Source of the DNA: Gracilaria vermiculophylla | Lineage: Eukaryota; Rhodophyta; Florideophyceae; Gracilariales; Gracilariaceae | Assembly (NCBI GenBank): GCA_019155205.2 | Contig: JAHNZQ020000004.1 | Span: forward strand, 4,915,224 to 4,979,223 | Reading direction: 5' to 3' | DNA length: 64,000 bases | Shown here: positions 35,100 through 45,768 of the stretch, piece after piece | Numbering within the stretch: the first letter of the stretch is position 1 | Layout of the letters: every line of letters begins with the position of its first letter | Notes under the pieces: generated by a model | Database searches by the model: none | What the model was told of the DNA's origin: nothing | Seen by the model: only the letters and a program-made list of their open reading frames with translations | Program-made: the position numbers and the translations under genes

Positions 35100-35700
35100 A
35101 AAACCGGATAGAACAATAGAACAATCATTTCTTCTGACATATTAAATTCAACATAGATGATCCAGATTGTAATAAATTTTATTGTCATGATTTGAAAATA
35201 ACGCGCTTTGATTTTCTAACAAATAAATCTGGAGGAGGTTGTTTTCATGGTATAGGATGCTTTATAAAATTAAGCATAAACAGACATTGCATTTATTTAA
35301 AAACATACACAGTTGGAATGCATTAAAGAAATGCTTTATGATTTTATGCATTTTTATAGATTTTGTGTATATGAAGAAAATTTGAGATTTCACTAGGGAA
35401 ATGCAACGGTACAAAACTTTAAAATTTTAACAAATTGGCTACAAGAAGCACGCATTAACGTATTTCAATGGCCTGCGCACTCAACTGATTTAGAGCCCAG
35501 AGAAAAACTACGGAGTTTGTTGTCAATAACGATTTATGGCCGTCTATGGAAATTTAACATAGTTTTTGACTTGTAAAACTCTATTACGACGTGCTGGGAT
35601 AATATTTTAACTTTGACAATGAGTTGGTACTTTACTCCAATATCAATATGTTTCATTAGTTTTATGCAAAAAAGGAGAACGAAGTAGTTACTGAGTCGCC
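35100..35700 (+). pseudogene. Tc1/mariner transposase relic (second copy)
   Basis: Plus-strand fragments match the C-terminal half of Tc1-type transposases: KSGGGCFHGIGCF (near 35230, from the SGGGSVMVWG motif), then WLQEARINVFQWPAHSTDLEPREKLRSLL (35438-35521) from the WPAxSPDLNPIENLW motif. In the latter the region of the catalytic Glu is altered. Stops and frame changes lie between. The N-terminal half is not recognisable. It is older than, and in opposite orientation to, the relic at 14.6-15.7 kb. Confidence 0.7.
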
Positions 35701-36513
35701 AAAAGAGACTTAAAGTTGATAAAGATGATACAGTGTGCAAAAGTGTTATAAGACAGACACACGAAATTTATTCTTTTGGGCGTCCATGGCTGCACATATA
35801 TATATTCTTTGCGTATATTCTATTCCGTCTTATAAAAGATTCATCGTCTCAATTTCATTCCATTTAAAGGAGGCCAAAAGTAGTAAAAACAATATTATGA
35901 TGAATCAAAACTACTTTAAGATAGTGAAATAGTATGCTACTACTTTCCTTGGTGTTTTTCTATAACACGTTTTCGGGTACCATTTCCTGCTGTGTTTTGA
36001 TCTTAGACCTTAAGCAACCTCTTAGGAATAGAATTATATAGTTTGCGAGTATATTTTTCTGAAATAATCCACTAAACAATCCATATAGCTTTAACGAAGT
36101 CTTCCTTATTCTTTAGTTGGCGGTTTTCAGCGAAAACACCACTTTCAAACAATCCTTGAATATTCTCGGTAATGTGTAAATCTCGGCTTCGTGGGGGTCT
36201 TTTTAACACCGTTACATGTTTTTCATAAACCAAGTACTTAAAGCAATTTGACCCATATAGAAAAGCTCCATTTTGCTGAAAACCCTAATTTTTGCCCAAT
36301 GGTTCTGCAGCAAAGGGCAATAAAACTTCTTCTGCAATTGTATCATACTCATTGCAATATAAATTTACTTCCAGTAAAAAAAAAGCGAGACGCCTTAATA
36401 CAAAATGCATTTCAACACAATAACTGTACTTTCACCACTTTGACATTGTGAAAAATAAAGACACTACTCTCGTAAATCATAGCAATAGTACTTTGAACCA
36501 TCTGGGCTGTCTA
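35701..36513. other. AT-rich spacer without recognised features
   Basis: Only short open frames; nothing recognisable up to the copia-2 target duplication. Confidence 0.45.
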
Positions 36514-36518
36514 GACTG

Positions 36519-36836
36519 TATGAAATGGTCGACAAAGATGGAATAGAACGACACAATTTGCCTTGGACAGAAGTAACGTAGGCAGTACACCTTGTGTACG
36601 AGGTGGTTGTTTATTTGGATGCCTCTTTGTTGTAATTAGTCTAGAGTTTATATGCACTTCAGCAGCGCAATTATTTCATAGATGTAGGAGAGTAAATGAG
36701 AGTAAATTCCAGGAGAGGCATGAATACCTAGTGGGAGAGGAGGAGAGGAAATACTAATGCAAATAATGGGAGAGAAGAGGAAATATTTAGGGTGAAAGGA
36801 GAAGGCTGTCTCTTATCTTTCAACCCACCATTCATA
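36519..36836 (-). repeat. copia-2 3' LTR
   Basis: Minus strand begins TATGAATGGTGGGTTG and ends CCATTTCATA. It matches the other LTR throughout and is preceded by the CGGGGGAG tract. Confidence 0.93.
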
Positions 36837-36844
36837 CTCCCCCG
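36837..36844 (-). promoter_or_regulatory. copia-2 polypurine tract
   Basis: Minus strand CGGGGGAG directly before the 3' LTR. Confidence 0.8.
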
Positions 36845-36855
36845 AATAAACCAAA

Positions 36856-39800
36856 TTAACCAATTGGTTTTTTGGAATCGTTGACAAGACACTTGCTCAA
36901 GTCAACGGAAATGCGACCAGAGTATAGAGTAAGCTGGAGACTTTTTTCAAGAGGACTGTCTCGCTTAGTCATAGGATATGCGAGATTGAACTTACCCGGT
37001 ATCCAGATATTTTTGTCGATTGCTCCAATCTCAAAGTCGTATCGGAGAGATGCAACGTCACCCTAAATGGCCTTGTCTGTATGCAAACGTTTCGTAGACA
37101 TGGTGTCAATAAAATCCTTGGTGTCCACAATGACATGCAGTCCAACCTTAACTCCAAACAGCTTACTACAAGCATTCTTCAACAACATGCCTTCATCAGC
37201 AGCAGCACTGGTCCCAAGGACCTCACCAGAGGCAATTGACTTCACTGGTCTCTTTTCTCGTTTAGAGAACCAAGTCAGGGCATGAAACACTGCACCGGTA
37301 GAAAGATTTCCAATCATTAGTCCAGTTATCATTCCAAGTTGTCCTTTGTCGTCTGTCTTGCTGGCATCAGCAAAGCATACAATGTTCAAAGGAAATGTCC
37401 CTTTGCTTTCCGGGCGTACACACTTCGTCACAGTCCCAAGTTCCTTAACACCACGCACAAGTGTGTTTTGTAATACCAAGTCACAAACCGTTGCAGTAGG
37501 GGATCTTTGCTGAAGATAACTCGCAGCAAATGCACAGAAAGGAGAGGAACTCACACCAATCCAACACAAATTGCCATTAATGCTCTGATAGTGGGCTCTC
37601 CCAATCTCATTGAGGCTTTCATGTGGATGTTTACGCCGTGAACGGTCAATGGATATCTCTGTTATGTCCTCAAGTTTCTTGTCTGAAGACACAGTCACGA
37701 CCATGTCATCACCCTGATCAATCTTAAATCCATAAAACTCGAAGCAAACCAGTCCATAAACGATCGTTCCTAGCTTGAATTGGGAGCGGATGTGCGCCAC
37801 CAAACTCTTGGTTCGCGACAAGGGAGCGGCAATGAGAATATCGTCAACAACCTTAGCCGCAACAAGTAAAAGCTCACCACCAGACCTCGCAAAGAATAAC
37901 TGAGGCACTTCATTAAGTTTTTGTAGTCCGTAATCATACAGACAATCATCACTTGCTGCTTGCCACTTGGAATTAGCGTTTACAAGTCCATATGAGGCTG
38001 TCAAGAGCAGCCAATAGAACTTCACGCGAGACCCAGACTCCTTCGGGGGGCGTACATAGACATCACGTGTACTGGCTCCACTCTGCAGGAACGCCGAATC
38101 AAAATCAACCTTAGAAAGAGTCCATGATAGCGTAGTAGCAATACTGCATACTAGTCGCAAGCCAATCGGAGAACAGCTGTTCGAGTCAGTTTTCAGCACT
38201 GACTTCACACGGTCACAGTTGCCGTGATGAACGATCCGAGCCTTGATTTACAGCTGTCCGTTGTCATTTGATTTGACCTTGTACAGTGTGTGGCTTGATA
38301 TGATGTTCGCAAACTTGGGTATCTTGGTCACATGAACTTTCTTCGCATGGTCCAAGTATGATTTCTCTTACGCAACATACGCATTGTGAAGCACGAAACT
38401 TGGTAGACCCTGAGCCTGAGATGATATGAATTCCTTGAAGCCAAAGTGGTCGCGATATTGTTTCATAACTGACTCGCTTTCACTGGATTGTTCACAAGTC
38501 GGAGTTATCTCAACAATACTTGCTATGGCTTTACGTTCGCTCTCAGTTTCACAACGGTCAGGGCCATTGTGAACAACTTGATATTGTTCTTTCTACATAT
38601 CCAGTGCTTCACTGTCGCCATCGTCGTAGCGGATGGTATGTGTATCAGTACGAGAATTGTGGCGGGCAACAGCTCCTTCATAAAACTTGTTATCATCTGG
38701 CCAGAAAACTTTCACACGATCTCCAACGTTCAAGGAAACATTTTCAATGAGCTGGGCAGGTTGACTATCGTCGCAGTTGACATCCACACCTGTAGTGTCA
38801 GCAGTTTCAATGGGCTGCGCAGGTTGAATTTCATCACAATTGACATCATCACCTGTTGTGTCAACAGTGTTTTCTGCATCATTGTCATTGGCATCATCAC
38901 ATGTTGTGTCAACAGCGTCTTCAGCATCATTATCTGATAAAATGTCATCCTCGGTAGTGAAAGGTTGAGTGATAGACATATCTTCAACAACTTCATCCAC
39001 GTTTTCATTAATAAGAGCATCTAAGTCATCATTCGCAACTTTTAACTGCCTGGCGAGAGATCCATTCTCCAGTGCAATATGAACATCTTGAAGGGCAGCA
39101 GTGCCAATCTTTCCTCGCTTTCCAGGGTAAGTGATACATTGGGCATCAGCATTAACAGGCAATACTTCCTTTGGACCAATCCACTTCCCCCTTTTTTGAT
39201 GACTTGACTTGACGTACACATCCACAAGGTCACCAACAGAAATGGGCGGTAACTTCACAGTCTTTGATCTCAATATCACATTGAGTTTGCGTTTTGCTTT
39301 AAGCACATTGTGTGCCTCGATCAGGTCAGGAGGGACTTGAAGCATAACACGATCATCAACCAGAGACAGTGTGTAGCCCTTTACAAGCTCATAGGCACTT
39401 ACAACATCATTGCCATAAAGGTTGTTGGCAATGCGAAATACTTGCTGAACAACCATTTGGTCTGTTGAGTCAGAAGTAGAGTTGCACTCCTTGATTCGCA
39501 TGAAAATATCACGGAGTACACGATGTTTCGATTCTAACACATTCTTGTTGTGTCGTCGCGATGGTACAGGGAGCACCTTAATACCAACTGAATCAGCATA
39601 CTCTTGAAATTCATCTGTGATGAAGGCTTGATCGGCAAGGAGAGATTTCGGATAGCCATACTGAGATACCCAGATCATTTCAAAATGATCAATTGCTTCA
39701 CGAACAGTCCTAGTTGTAACGATAGCACCTTGAGAAAGACGAGTAGATGAATCCATAAGGTGTAAAATAACATGCTTGTCGAGAAATACATGATCTAAAC

Positions 39801-41457
39801 ACACACGGTCATTGAAAGAGCTACTCAGATCATGTAAAGAAACCTTTCGCATATCCTTCGGCTCTTCGGTCACCTTACATTGATGGCAAACATTAACGAT
39901 TTGGTGTAAGTAGGCCTTCACCTCATCAGACCAGATATCATTTCGCTCCAGCAGAATCTGCATATCTTTTACAGAAGCAGGGCCACAGACGTGCTTGTGT
40001 ACCTTATCAACAATGGCCTTGGTTTCTATCCAAGAACGTTGAGAGGCTTTGGCAGAGAAGAAGGCAACTGCACAATATGCTTGAGCGCGTTCCGAGACAA
40101 TGCCGAATACCGAAAGCGGAACATAGGAAAGCAGGTCATGGTCAACCAAAGAAATGGTTATCTGAGCACCAGAATCATCAAAGGCTGGTAGTTCCAGTCT
40201 GTTGACAATAATGTGTTGAATATTACAATGCCTTGTGATATTCCGACCAACAACCCATTGACTCGACCCTTTGATCACCAAATATCTTATGTGGACAGTG
40301 CTGCCTTGATCGGACCTGACATCGATCAATACAGAACCAATAATTCGTCTAGGCTTGCTCACATGATTTCCATTACCATATTGCCAATAAGTCTTGTGAG
40401 CAATTTCAGTTGGCAGCTCATCAAAAGTACCACAGTAGTTCGTCTTGAGCTTAGAACGTAGAATGTGAATTTCATTTTCCCCAATACCAGAGTACGGAGC
40501 ACCATCATCGAGAAGAGGTCCGGTTTCAAGAGAAGAGTCCATGTCAATTGATCCACTTGAGCATGCAATGACCTTAGCCATATTGAAAGTTACAGCTTTC
40601 TAATCAGAAGAATCTTCTTTGGCATCTCTACATGGCGTATTTGGCTTGAGTTTGCCGTTGTCGAGATGGTCGGAGTCCCAGTGACCCCACTTGTGACATT
40701 TGCGACATTTTGAATTAAACTTCTTCCTAGCCAACTGCTCAGGTGTCAGCTTCGGCCGGGATGACACAGCACTCACAGTAACTGGGGATGATTTTGAGGT
40801 TTGCTTAGATTTGCATTGACGCAACAGTCCAGCAATGTCTTCATAGAACACACCCATTTTAAACTCATCACTGGTTTTTGGAGTCGCTACAGAAGATGAA
40901 GCAGAGTCAGCACTGCTTATTGGAACTTCTTATTTGGCTTTTGCACTGCCATTGCATGCGGCAAGGATGGAAACCGTTTGAGAAATGTCAACAGAAGCAT
41001 TACTCCACATCAGAAACGCTGACAAGGCTTCGCACAGGCGAGTTGAATCTGCATACGAATTGAACTTCAAAAGTTTCGCAGCAAAACGAGATTCATAATT
41101 CTCAAACGACTCATTATCATGTCTACGGGTAGACACTGACCCGTTGAAAAGAGTGTCAATGTCGTTAACCACGGAAAGACCATCACGTTTGTGCACGGCA
41201 TTGACAATAGCTCGTGATCCACTTTCAGACACCAACACATCATGTGGTACCGAACGAGCTGGATCTCTTGCTCTGCCATATAACTGGGATCTCAACACAA
41301 TTCCTTGCAACGTCTTCAGAATTTTGCCCAACGTGTTATCAGGTAATGTGTCATGATACAGTTTCCACAGAGACACAGCCTCGGCATATTGCTCTAGAGA
41401 ACCCTTCCCATCCGTCCACGGAGCACTCCTCAGGTCCCATGAAAACTTGGGTGTCAT
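36856..41457 (-). pseudogene. copia-2 Gag-Pol polyprotein, one frame with six TAA/TAG codons
   Basis: From the ATG at 41457 a single 1534-codon frame runs to TAA at 36856 with no frameshift. Internal stops are at 40930 (TAA), 40600 (TAG), 38593 (TAG), 38368 (TAA), 38248 (TAA) and 37063 (TAG). Order: Gag (LEQYAEAVSLWKLYHD); zinc knuckle CRKCHKWGHWDSDH; protease LLDDGAPYSGIG; integrase zinc finger H...H...CHQC; integrase core (LDHVFLD, LLADQAF, NVLESKHR); acidic linker with imperfect repeats (DDVNCDEIQPAQPIE type, near 38760-38890); reverse transcriptase (KVDFDSAFLQSG, VVDDILIA instead of YVDD); RNase H (CFADASKTD, VIVDTKDF). After the last internal stop the RNase H tail (WIPGKFNLAYP) continues in frame. 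Confidence 0.92.
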
Positions 41458-41490
41458 TGGCAAATCAGCACCTCGGGCAGCAGAGCCATA

Positions 41491-41502
41491 TGGGCCTATA
41501 AC
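41491..41502 (-). promoter_or_regulatory. copia-2 primer-binding site, half-tRNA-iMet type
   Basis: Directly after the 5' LTR the minus strand reads GTTATAGGCCCA, one difference from GTTATGGGCCCA, the complement of the plant initiator tRNA-Met anticodon arm. The unrelated copia-1 element has the same site with a different single change. Confidence 0.65.
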
Positions 41503-41820
41503 TATGAATTGGACGACAAAAATGGAATAAAACGACACAATTCGCCTTGGACAGAAGTCACGTAGGCAGTACACCTTGTGTACGAGGTGGTTGTTTATTT
41601 GGAGGCCTCTTTGTTGTAAAGAGTCTAGAGTTTATATGCACTTCAGCAGCGCAATTATTTCATAAATGTAGGAGAGTAAATGAGAGTAAATTCCAGGAGA
41701 GGCATGAATACCTAGTAGGAGAGAAGAAGAGGAAATACAAATGCAAATAATGGGAGAGGAAAGGAAATATCTAGGGTGAGAGGAGAAGGCTGCCTCTTAT
41801 CTTTCAACCCACCACTCATA
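41503..41820 (-). repeat. copia-2 5' LTR
   Basis: Minus strand begins TATGAGTGGTGGGTTG and ends CCAATTCATA, abutting the primer-binding site. Confidence 0.93.
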
Positions 41821-41825
41821 GATTG

Positions 41826-43363
41826 CATTTCTTTTCATCATGAACAACCCCTTTTTTCCAGGTTTGGATCCTTTCATTTTACTATGTTTTAAACCCTCCC
41901 GCCCACCCGCTCCCACCTTTAAAGTTTTTTTTTTGACATCATCATTAAACTGGCTATTATTTGTTAAAACTTTACGTATAGCACCTCCTGTACACTGTGC
42001 TGCACTCTTTGAACCGTTATGGGAAGTTTGTTTTTCTTTTTTATTTCTTTACCAAATGTAATTTGAACTTTAGGAGCTCGAATGAATACTGTTATGACAG
42101 TTGACGAAAACTTTTTGTATCTGGATTTATACGGTTGTTGCTGAGTAAAACGGGGAGGTTTGACGTTTAGCGAAGCACACATCTAGAGCGCTGTAACGTT
42201 CTTGCGATGTGAGATATAGAACATGCTTTGCTGTTCAGAGCAACAATTTGCCCTTTTTTAAAATTTCTAACAGCTGTTCCAAAGGGAATTTTTAACAACA
42301 AAACTCGAGCTGTTATTTGAAAAAAGAAGATTGTTTAGTTTGAATATGATGGTCTTATAGTATCAAAGGTTCTCAAAAATGGCCTAGTTTTCGAAATAAA
42401 ACGTAAATGGCAGTATGGAATTTTACTGTCTGACAAAAACTCTGTATCTCTTTCATACATTTCTCAGATTCTGTGATTGTGAGTTACTACTTTAACCAAT
42501 TCCAGGACTTTTTGAGAGCGCAAGGTGTACTTAAAGACAGTTTATATATGCAACATGCCGCTCATTCTCACAATATGAGCTTTCCGAGCACATATCTAAT
42601 GACAATTTTGAGCACCTTACGTTGTTGAAACAAATTTTGAACCGGAAATTATTTCAAAACATTTTGTAGTGCTGCAGAACGAAAATCATGATTTTTTACT
42701 TTGAGAGACCTACGTGACATGATTATGGAACGGACTGAACCTGATGTTGTTTGTTTTGCAGTACGGGAGAGAATCCTAATGTGTAAAGAGCTTTTTGCCG
42801 TGGCGGCAGAAACCTGAAAGCCGCCGCCAAAAAGCAAAGTAGGAAACCACGTAGTAGTACGTGGTTGATGTTCAGTGGCTATAATTTTGTTTCCATGATT
42901 CCGAAGACGGCGGAAACAGTTCGTAGATCGGTCCTAAGTTTACGAAGAAACGAGTACCTGAGCAGAATAAAAATGTTTTGTAGTAGTTCACTGTCAGAAA
43001 AGCTCTGATCTGTATATTTTTGAAAACGTTTCGAAAGTGTTAGCAAAGGCTCTGTATGAAAATAGTCGCGAGTTCAACAAGTGGGATTTGATTAACGCTG
43101 TTTGATTTGCTTGGTCAGCAATTAAAGAAAGATACTTCCGCAAATTCTTTTGTTTTATCCCGCACAGGTTGCAGAAGGTGATAGATCGAAAAGGCTTCGC
43201 AATTGAATATTAAAAGCAAAAACATTAATAGTCTCAGTAAATTCTCTTGATTAAAATACTGTTTTTACTTGTTCTTCAGGCTACGGAAGCCCAAAGCAAA
43301 CAGATGTTTATTAAAACTACAAAAGTACGCTCTGTAGTTAGAGGTTTATGTTTTTTTAATCTG
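41826..43363. other. AT-rich spacer without recognised genes
   Basis: No coding signal. Small features only: an ACCACGTAGTAGTACGTGGT inverted repeat near 42846-42865. Confidence 0.45.
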
Positions 43364-43389
43364 AACTACAAAAGTACACTTTTGTAGTT
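43364..43389. repeat. Perfect 26-bp palindrome
   Basis: AACTACAAAAGT, 2-nt centre AC, then its exact reverse complement. The half-site ACTACAAAAGTAC recurs about 50 bp upstream as a direct repeat (near 43316). It lies some 300 nt beyond the 3' end of the DAHP synthase gene; function unknown. Confidence 0.85.
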
Positions 43390-43685
43390 TAGCTAAAAAT
43401 ATGTCGAAGAAAAGTCTTTTCCGAACGATGAAGAGCAAAAGGGATCGGTTTGCATGCCTGTCTTTTAACACTTTCGCGCACTGTAGGTGCTATACTGATG
43501 ACAGATGCCGAAAAAACAAACATTCATGGCATTCAAGGGTTCATAGAAGAACATCATATATTGTGCATTTGAATATTTTACGAGACGTAGAATTATATAT
43601 ATGCTGACTGTGAAAAATCTACGCGTCAGGGAAACTGGTTGTATGGTAAGCTAGATGTAAAGGTTTGTGTGGTGTTGTCGGGATT

Positions 43686-45317
43686 CTATTCAGAGTTCCG
43701 AATTGAACGCAGGATCTCGGCTACCTCAAAGGCCATTTCCAGAGATTGTGATTGATTGAGCCTCGGATCGCACAAGCTTTCATACCTTTGACAAAGATGT
43801 TCAGACTTGATCTGCAGTGTACCACCAACACATTCCGTGACTTCCTTGCCCGTCATTTCGAAATGGAGACCTCCCGGGATGGAACCCTCAGCTGCATGGA
43901 CGGCAAAAAACCCTCGTACTTCTGCCATTATTCGATTCCACGAGCGCGTCTTGTAACCACACTCGGTTTTGAAGGTGTTTCCGTGCATGCTATCCGAAAC
44001 CCAGACCACATGGCGTCCCTCATTTTGCACAGCCCGAATGAGCGGCGGAAGTTTTTGCAAAACATTATCTGCTCCCATACGAACGATGATCGTGAGACGT
44101 CCGGGGATGTTGTAAGGGTTTAAAACGTCACACAAATTAAGCAAATCCTCGGGCCTCATTGTGGGACCAGCCTTAACAGCAATGGCTGTAACAAGGAAAC
44201 ATGATACACAAAGTAAAGCGACGTTAGGAACAGGGACATATCCGATACGACAGTGAGAGAGAAATAACTTACGATTTGAAATACCTCTGACATATTCAAC
44301 ATGTGCATCATATATCCCTCTGGTGCGCTCTCCAACCCATAGAAGATGACCACTTCCGGCGTAAAAGTTGCCGGTCTCGACATCGAATCGCGTGAGGGCT
44401 TCCTCATATGGCAAGAGCAAAGCCTCATGGGAGGTGTACACTTCAGTGCTGGTCATGATAGGTTGTTTGCGAGACAAGCCGCAAGTGTCCATGAAGGACA
44501 AAGCTTCTGCGATTCGCTCGGCAGTAGCCATGTACTGTCTACCACGAGATGTGAACAACGACCAGTCCATTCCCCATTCCTTAACACGAGTAAGATCTGC
44601 AAATCCGCCACCGGCAAGCGCACGAGCTAGATTAGATGTTGCGGCACTGCTGTGATACGCTCGCAACATTCGATACGGATCCGGGATCCGTGCCTCAGGC
44701 GTGAACGGTTCCCCATTGATATTCTGCAATAAGACGTCAGAAACATCGCCCGGCACACAAATAGTAGAGCGGGACTACAAACTGAAAAAAAAACTTACCT
44801 CTCCTCTGTAGCTCGGCAACTTGATGCCATCACGCACTTCAAAGTCACTGCTCCTGGGCTTTCCGTATTGGCCAGCCATACGACCGATTTTGATGACGTG
44901 TTTCTTACCACCCCACATGAGCACGACAGCCATCCTGAACAATGCGGACAAGGTCGATTTGATGCCATCAGCGCTCTCATCGAGTGCCTCGGCGCAGTCG
45001 CCGCCCTGAAGAATGAAAGCGTCCCCGCGACATACGGCGGCAAGCTGCTCCTGAAGCGTTTGCATTTCACCGGGAGCAACCAGCGGAGGCATATGGTTGA
45101 GCTCTTGTTGCACTGCAGCCAACTGGTGCGAATTAGGGTACGTGGGTTGTTGAAGCGCTCGTTTTGAGCGCCAGCTGGAAGGCGTCCATGTGATTCCGGG
45201 AGCGACAGCCGGTGCTCGTTCCTGCAAGACAGCGCATGGACATGTGTTGCATGATACCGGCAGCGGTGCAATCTTGACGGGGAGAGAGAGTGGGGACGAA
45301 AACGCAGCAGAATGCAT
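43686..45317 (-). CDS. DHS: Class II DAHP synthase (shikimate pathway), three exons, plastid-targeted
   Basis: Joins phosphoenolpyruvate and erythrose 4-phosphate, the first step to chorismate and aromatic amino acids, normally in the plastid. Exons (minus strand): 45317-44799, 44723-44273, 44185-43686, giving 489 residues. Residues 1-41 look like a transit peptide (Ser, Pro, Ala-rich, few acids). The mature part starts near WTPSSWRSKRALQQPTYP, as in plant enzymes. Metal ligands are all present: Cys in LQGGDCAE (Cys108), His in DSMHGNT, Glu in HFEMTG, Asp in CDPRLN. KTRSW and GGLHFEMTG are class II signatures. I chose the ATG at 45317 for its transit peptide; in-frame ATGs at 45383 and 45581 are possible. 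Frame and family sequence are restored exactly by removing the two introns. Stop is TAG. Confidence 0.93.
44186..44272 (-). other. DAHP synthase intron 2 (87 nt)
   Basis: GTAAGT at the 5' end and TTACAG at the 3' end. It happens to be in frame with the exons, so an uninterrupted reading would insert 29 hydrophobic residues between RGISN and IAVKAG; family proteins have N-P-(L/I) there, which splicing restores. Confidence 0.92.
44724..44798 (-). other. DAHP synthase intron 1 (75 nt)
   Basis: GTAAGT followed by a T run, ending TTGCAG; phase 0. Splicing joins LPSYRGE to NINGEPFTPEARIPDP, the conserved family junction. Confidence 0.92.
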
Positions 45318-45768
45318 GGTGTTGATTGCGGGCGGAGGAGATGAAGATGAAAATTGCAGCTGCTGGAAGAGTTGCCGATGCATCGGGGACACAAAAGATA
45401 TCTGGGGACGAGATCGGCGGACTGGCGTTCTTCTGTCGATTAAATGGGATTGTGAGCGCAAGAACATCGCAGCGTCTTTGAAGGTTCGAGGGCCGCTCTG
45501 CTCAAGCACGACACGTGCCACGGCGAGAAATGCACCACGCAACGTGTGCATTCTGTATTGGACGATTTCACTGCTGCGCACATTTCAGGGCGGAAAGAGC
45601 CAATGAGCACATGAGCACCGAGACACGCACCAGCGCTGTCGTCCAGGCGATCGCAGTCCCATGTTTATATTCGCAGGAGCATTTCTCTTTCACGCATCTT
45701 CGACTTCGTCCTCCATAAAGCCATCAATGCATCAGCGTTCTTGCGGCGCTTGTCCCTCATCTTGTTCC
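45318..45768 (-). promoter_or_regulatory. Upstream region of DAHP synthase / 3' flank of TWINKLE gene
   Basis: About 450 nt between the stop of the upstream TWINKLE gene and the chosen DAHP synthase start. The DAHP synthase frame stays open to 45581, so part may be 5' UTR or extra coding sequence. No core promoter element is convincing. Confidence 0.4.

Larger units (their letters stand above)
36519..41820 (-). mobile_element. Ty1/copia LTR retrotransposon (copia-2), complete
   Basis: Two 318-bp LTRs (36519-36836, 41503-41820) flank a copia-order polyprotein. The flanks are GACTG (36514-36518) and GATTG (41821-41825), a 5-bp duplication with one difference. LTR ends are TATGAA...TTCATA rather than TG...CA. 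The LTRs are much alike but carry scattered substitutions. Its sequence is unrelated to copia-1 at the DNA level. The protease motif DDGAPYSGIG and the integrase HHCC finger suggest a different lineage, perhaps GalEa-like (inference). Confidence 0.93.

Noticed and set aside
22342..41457. Genetic code reassignment of TAA/TAG to sense codons
   Set aside because: The phycobiliprotein-like and DAHP synthase genes end sensibly at TAG, and the other host genes end at TGA, so a wholesale reassignment is not supported; selective readthrough remains open.
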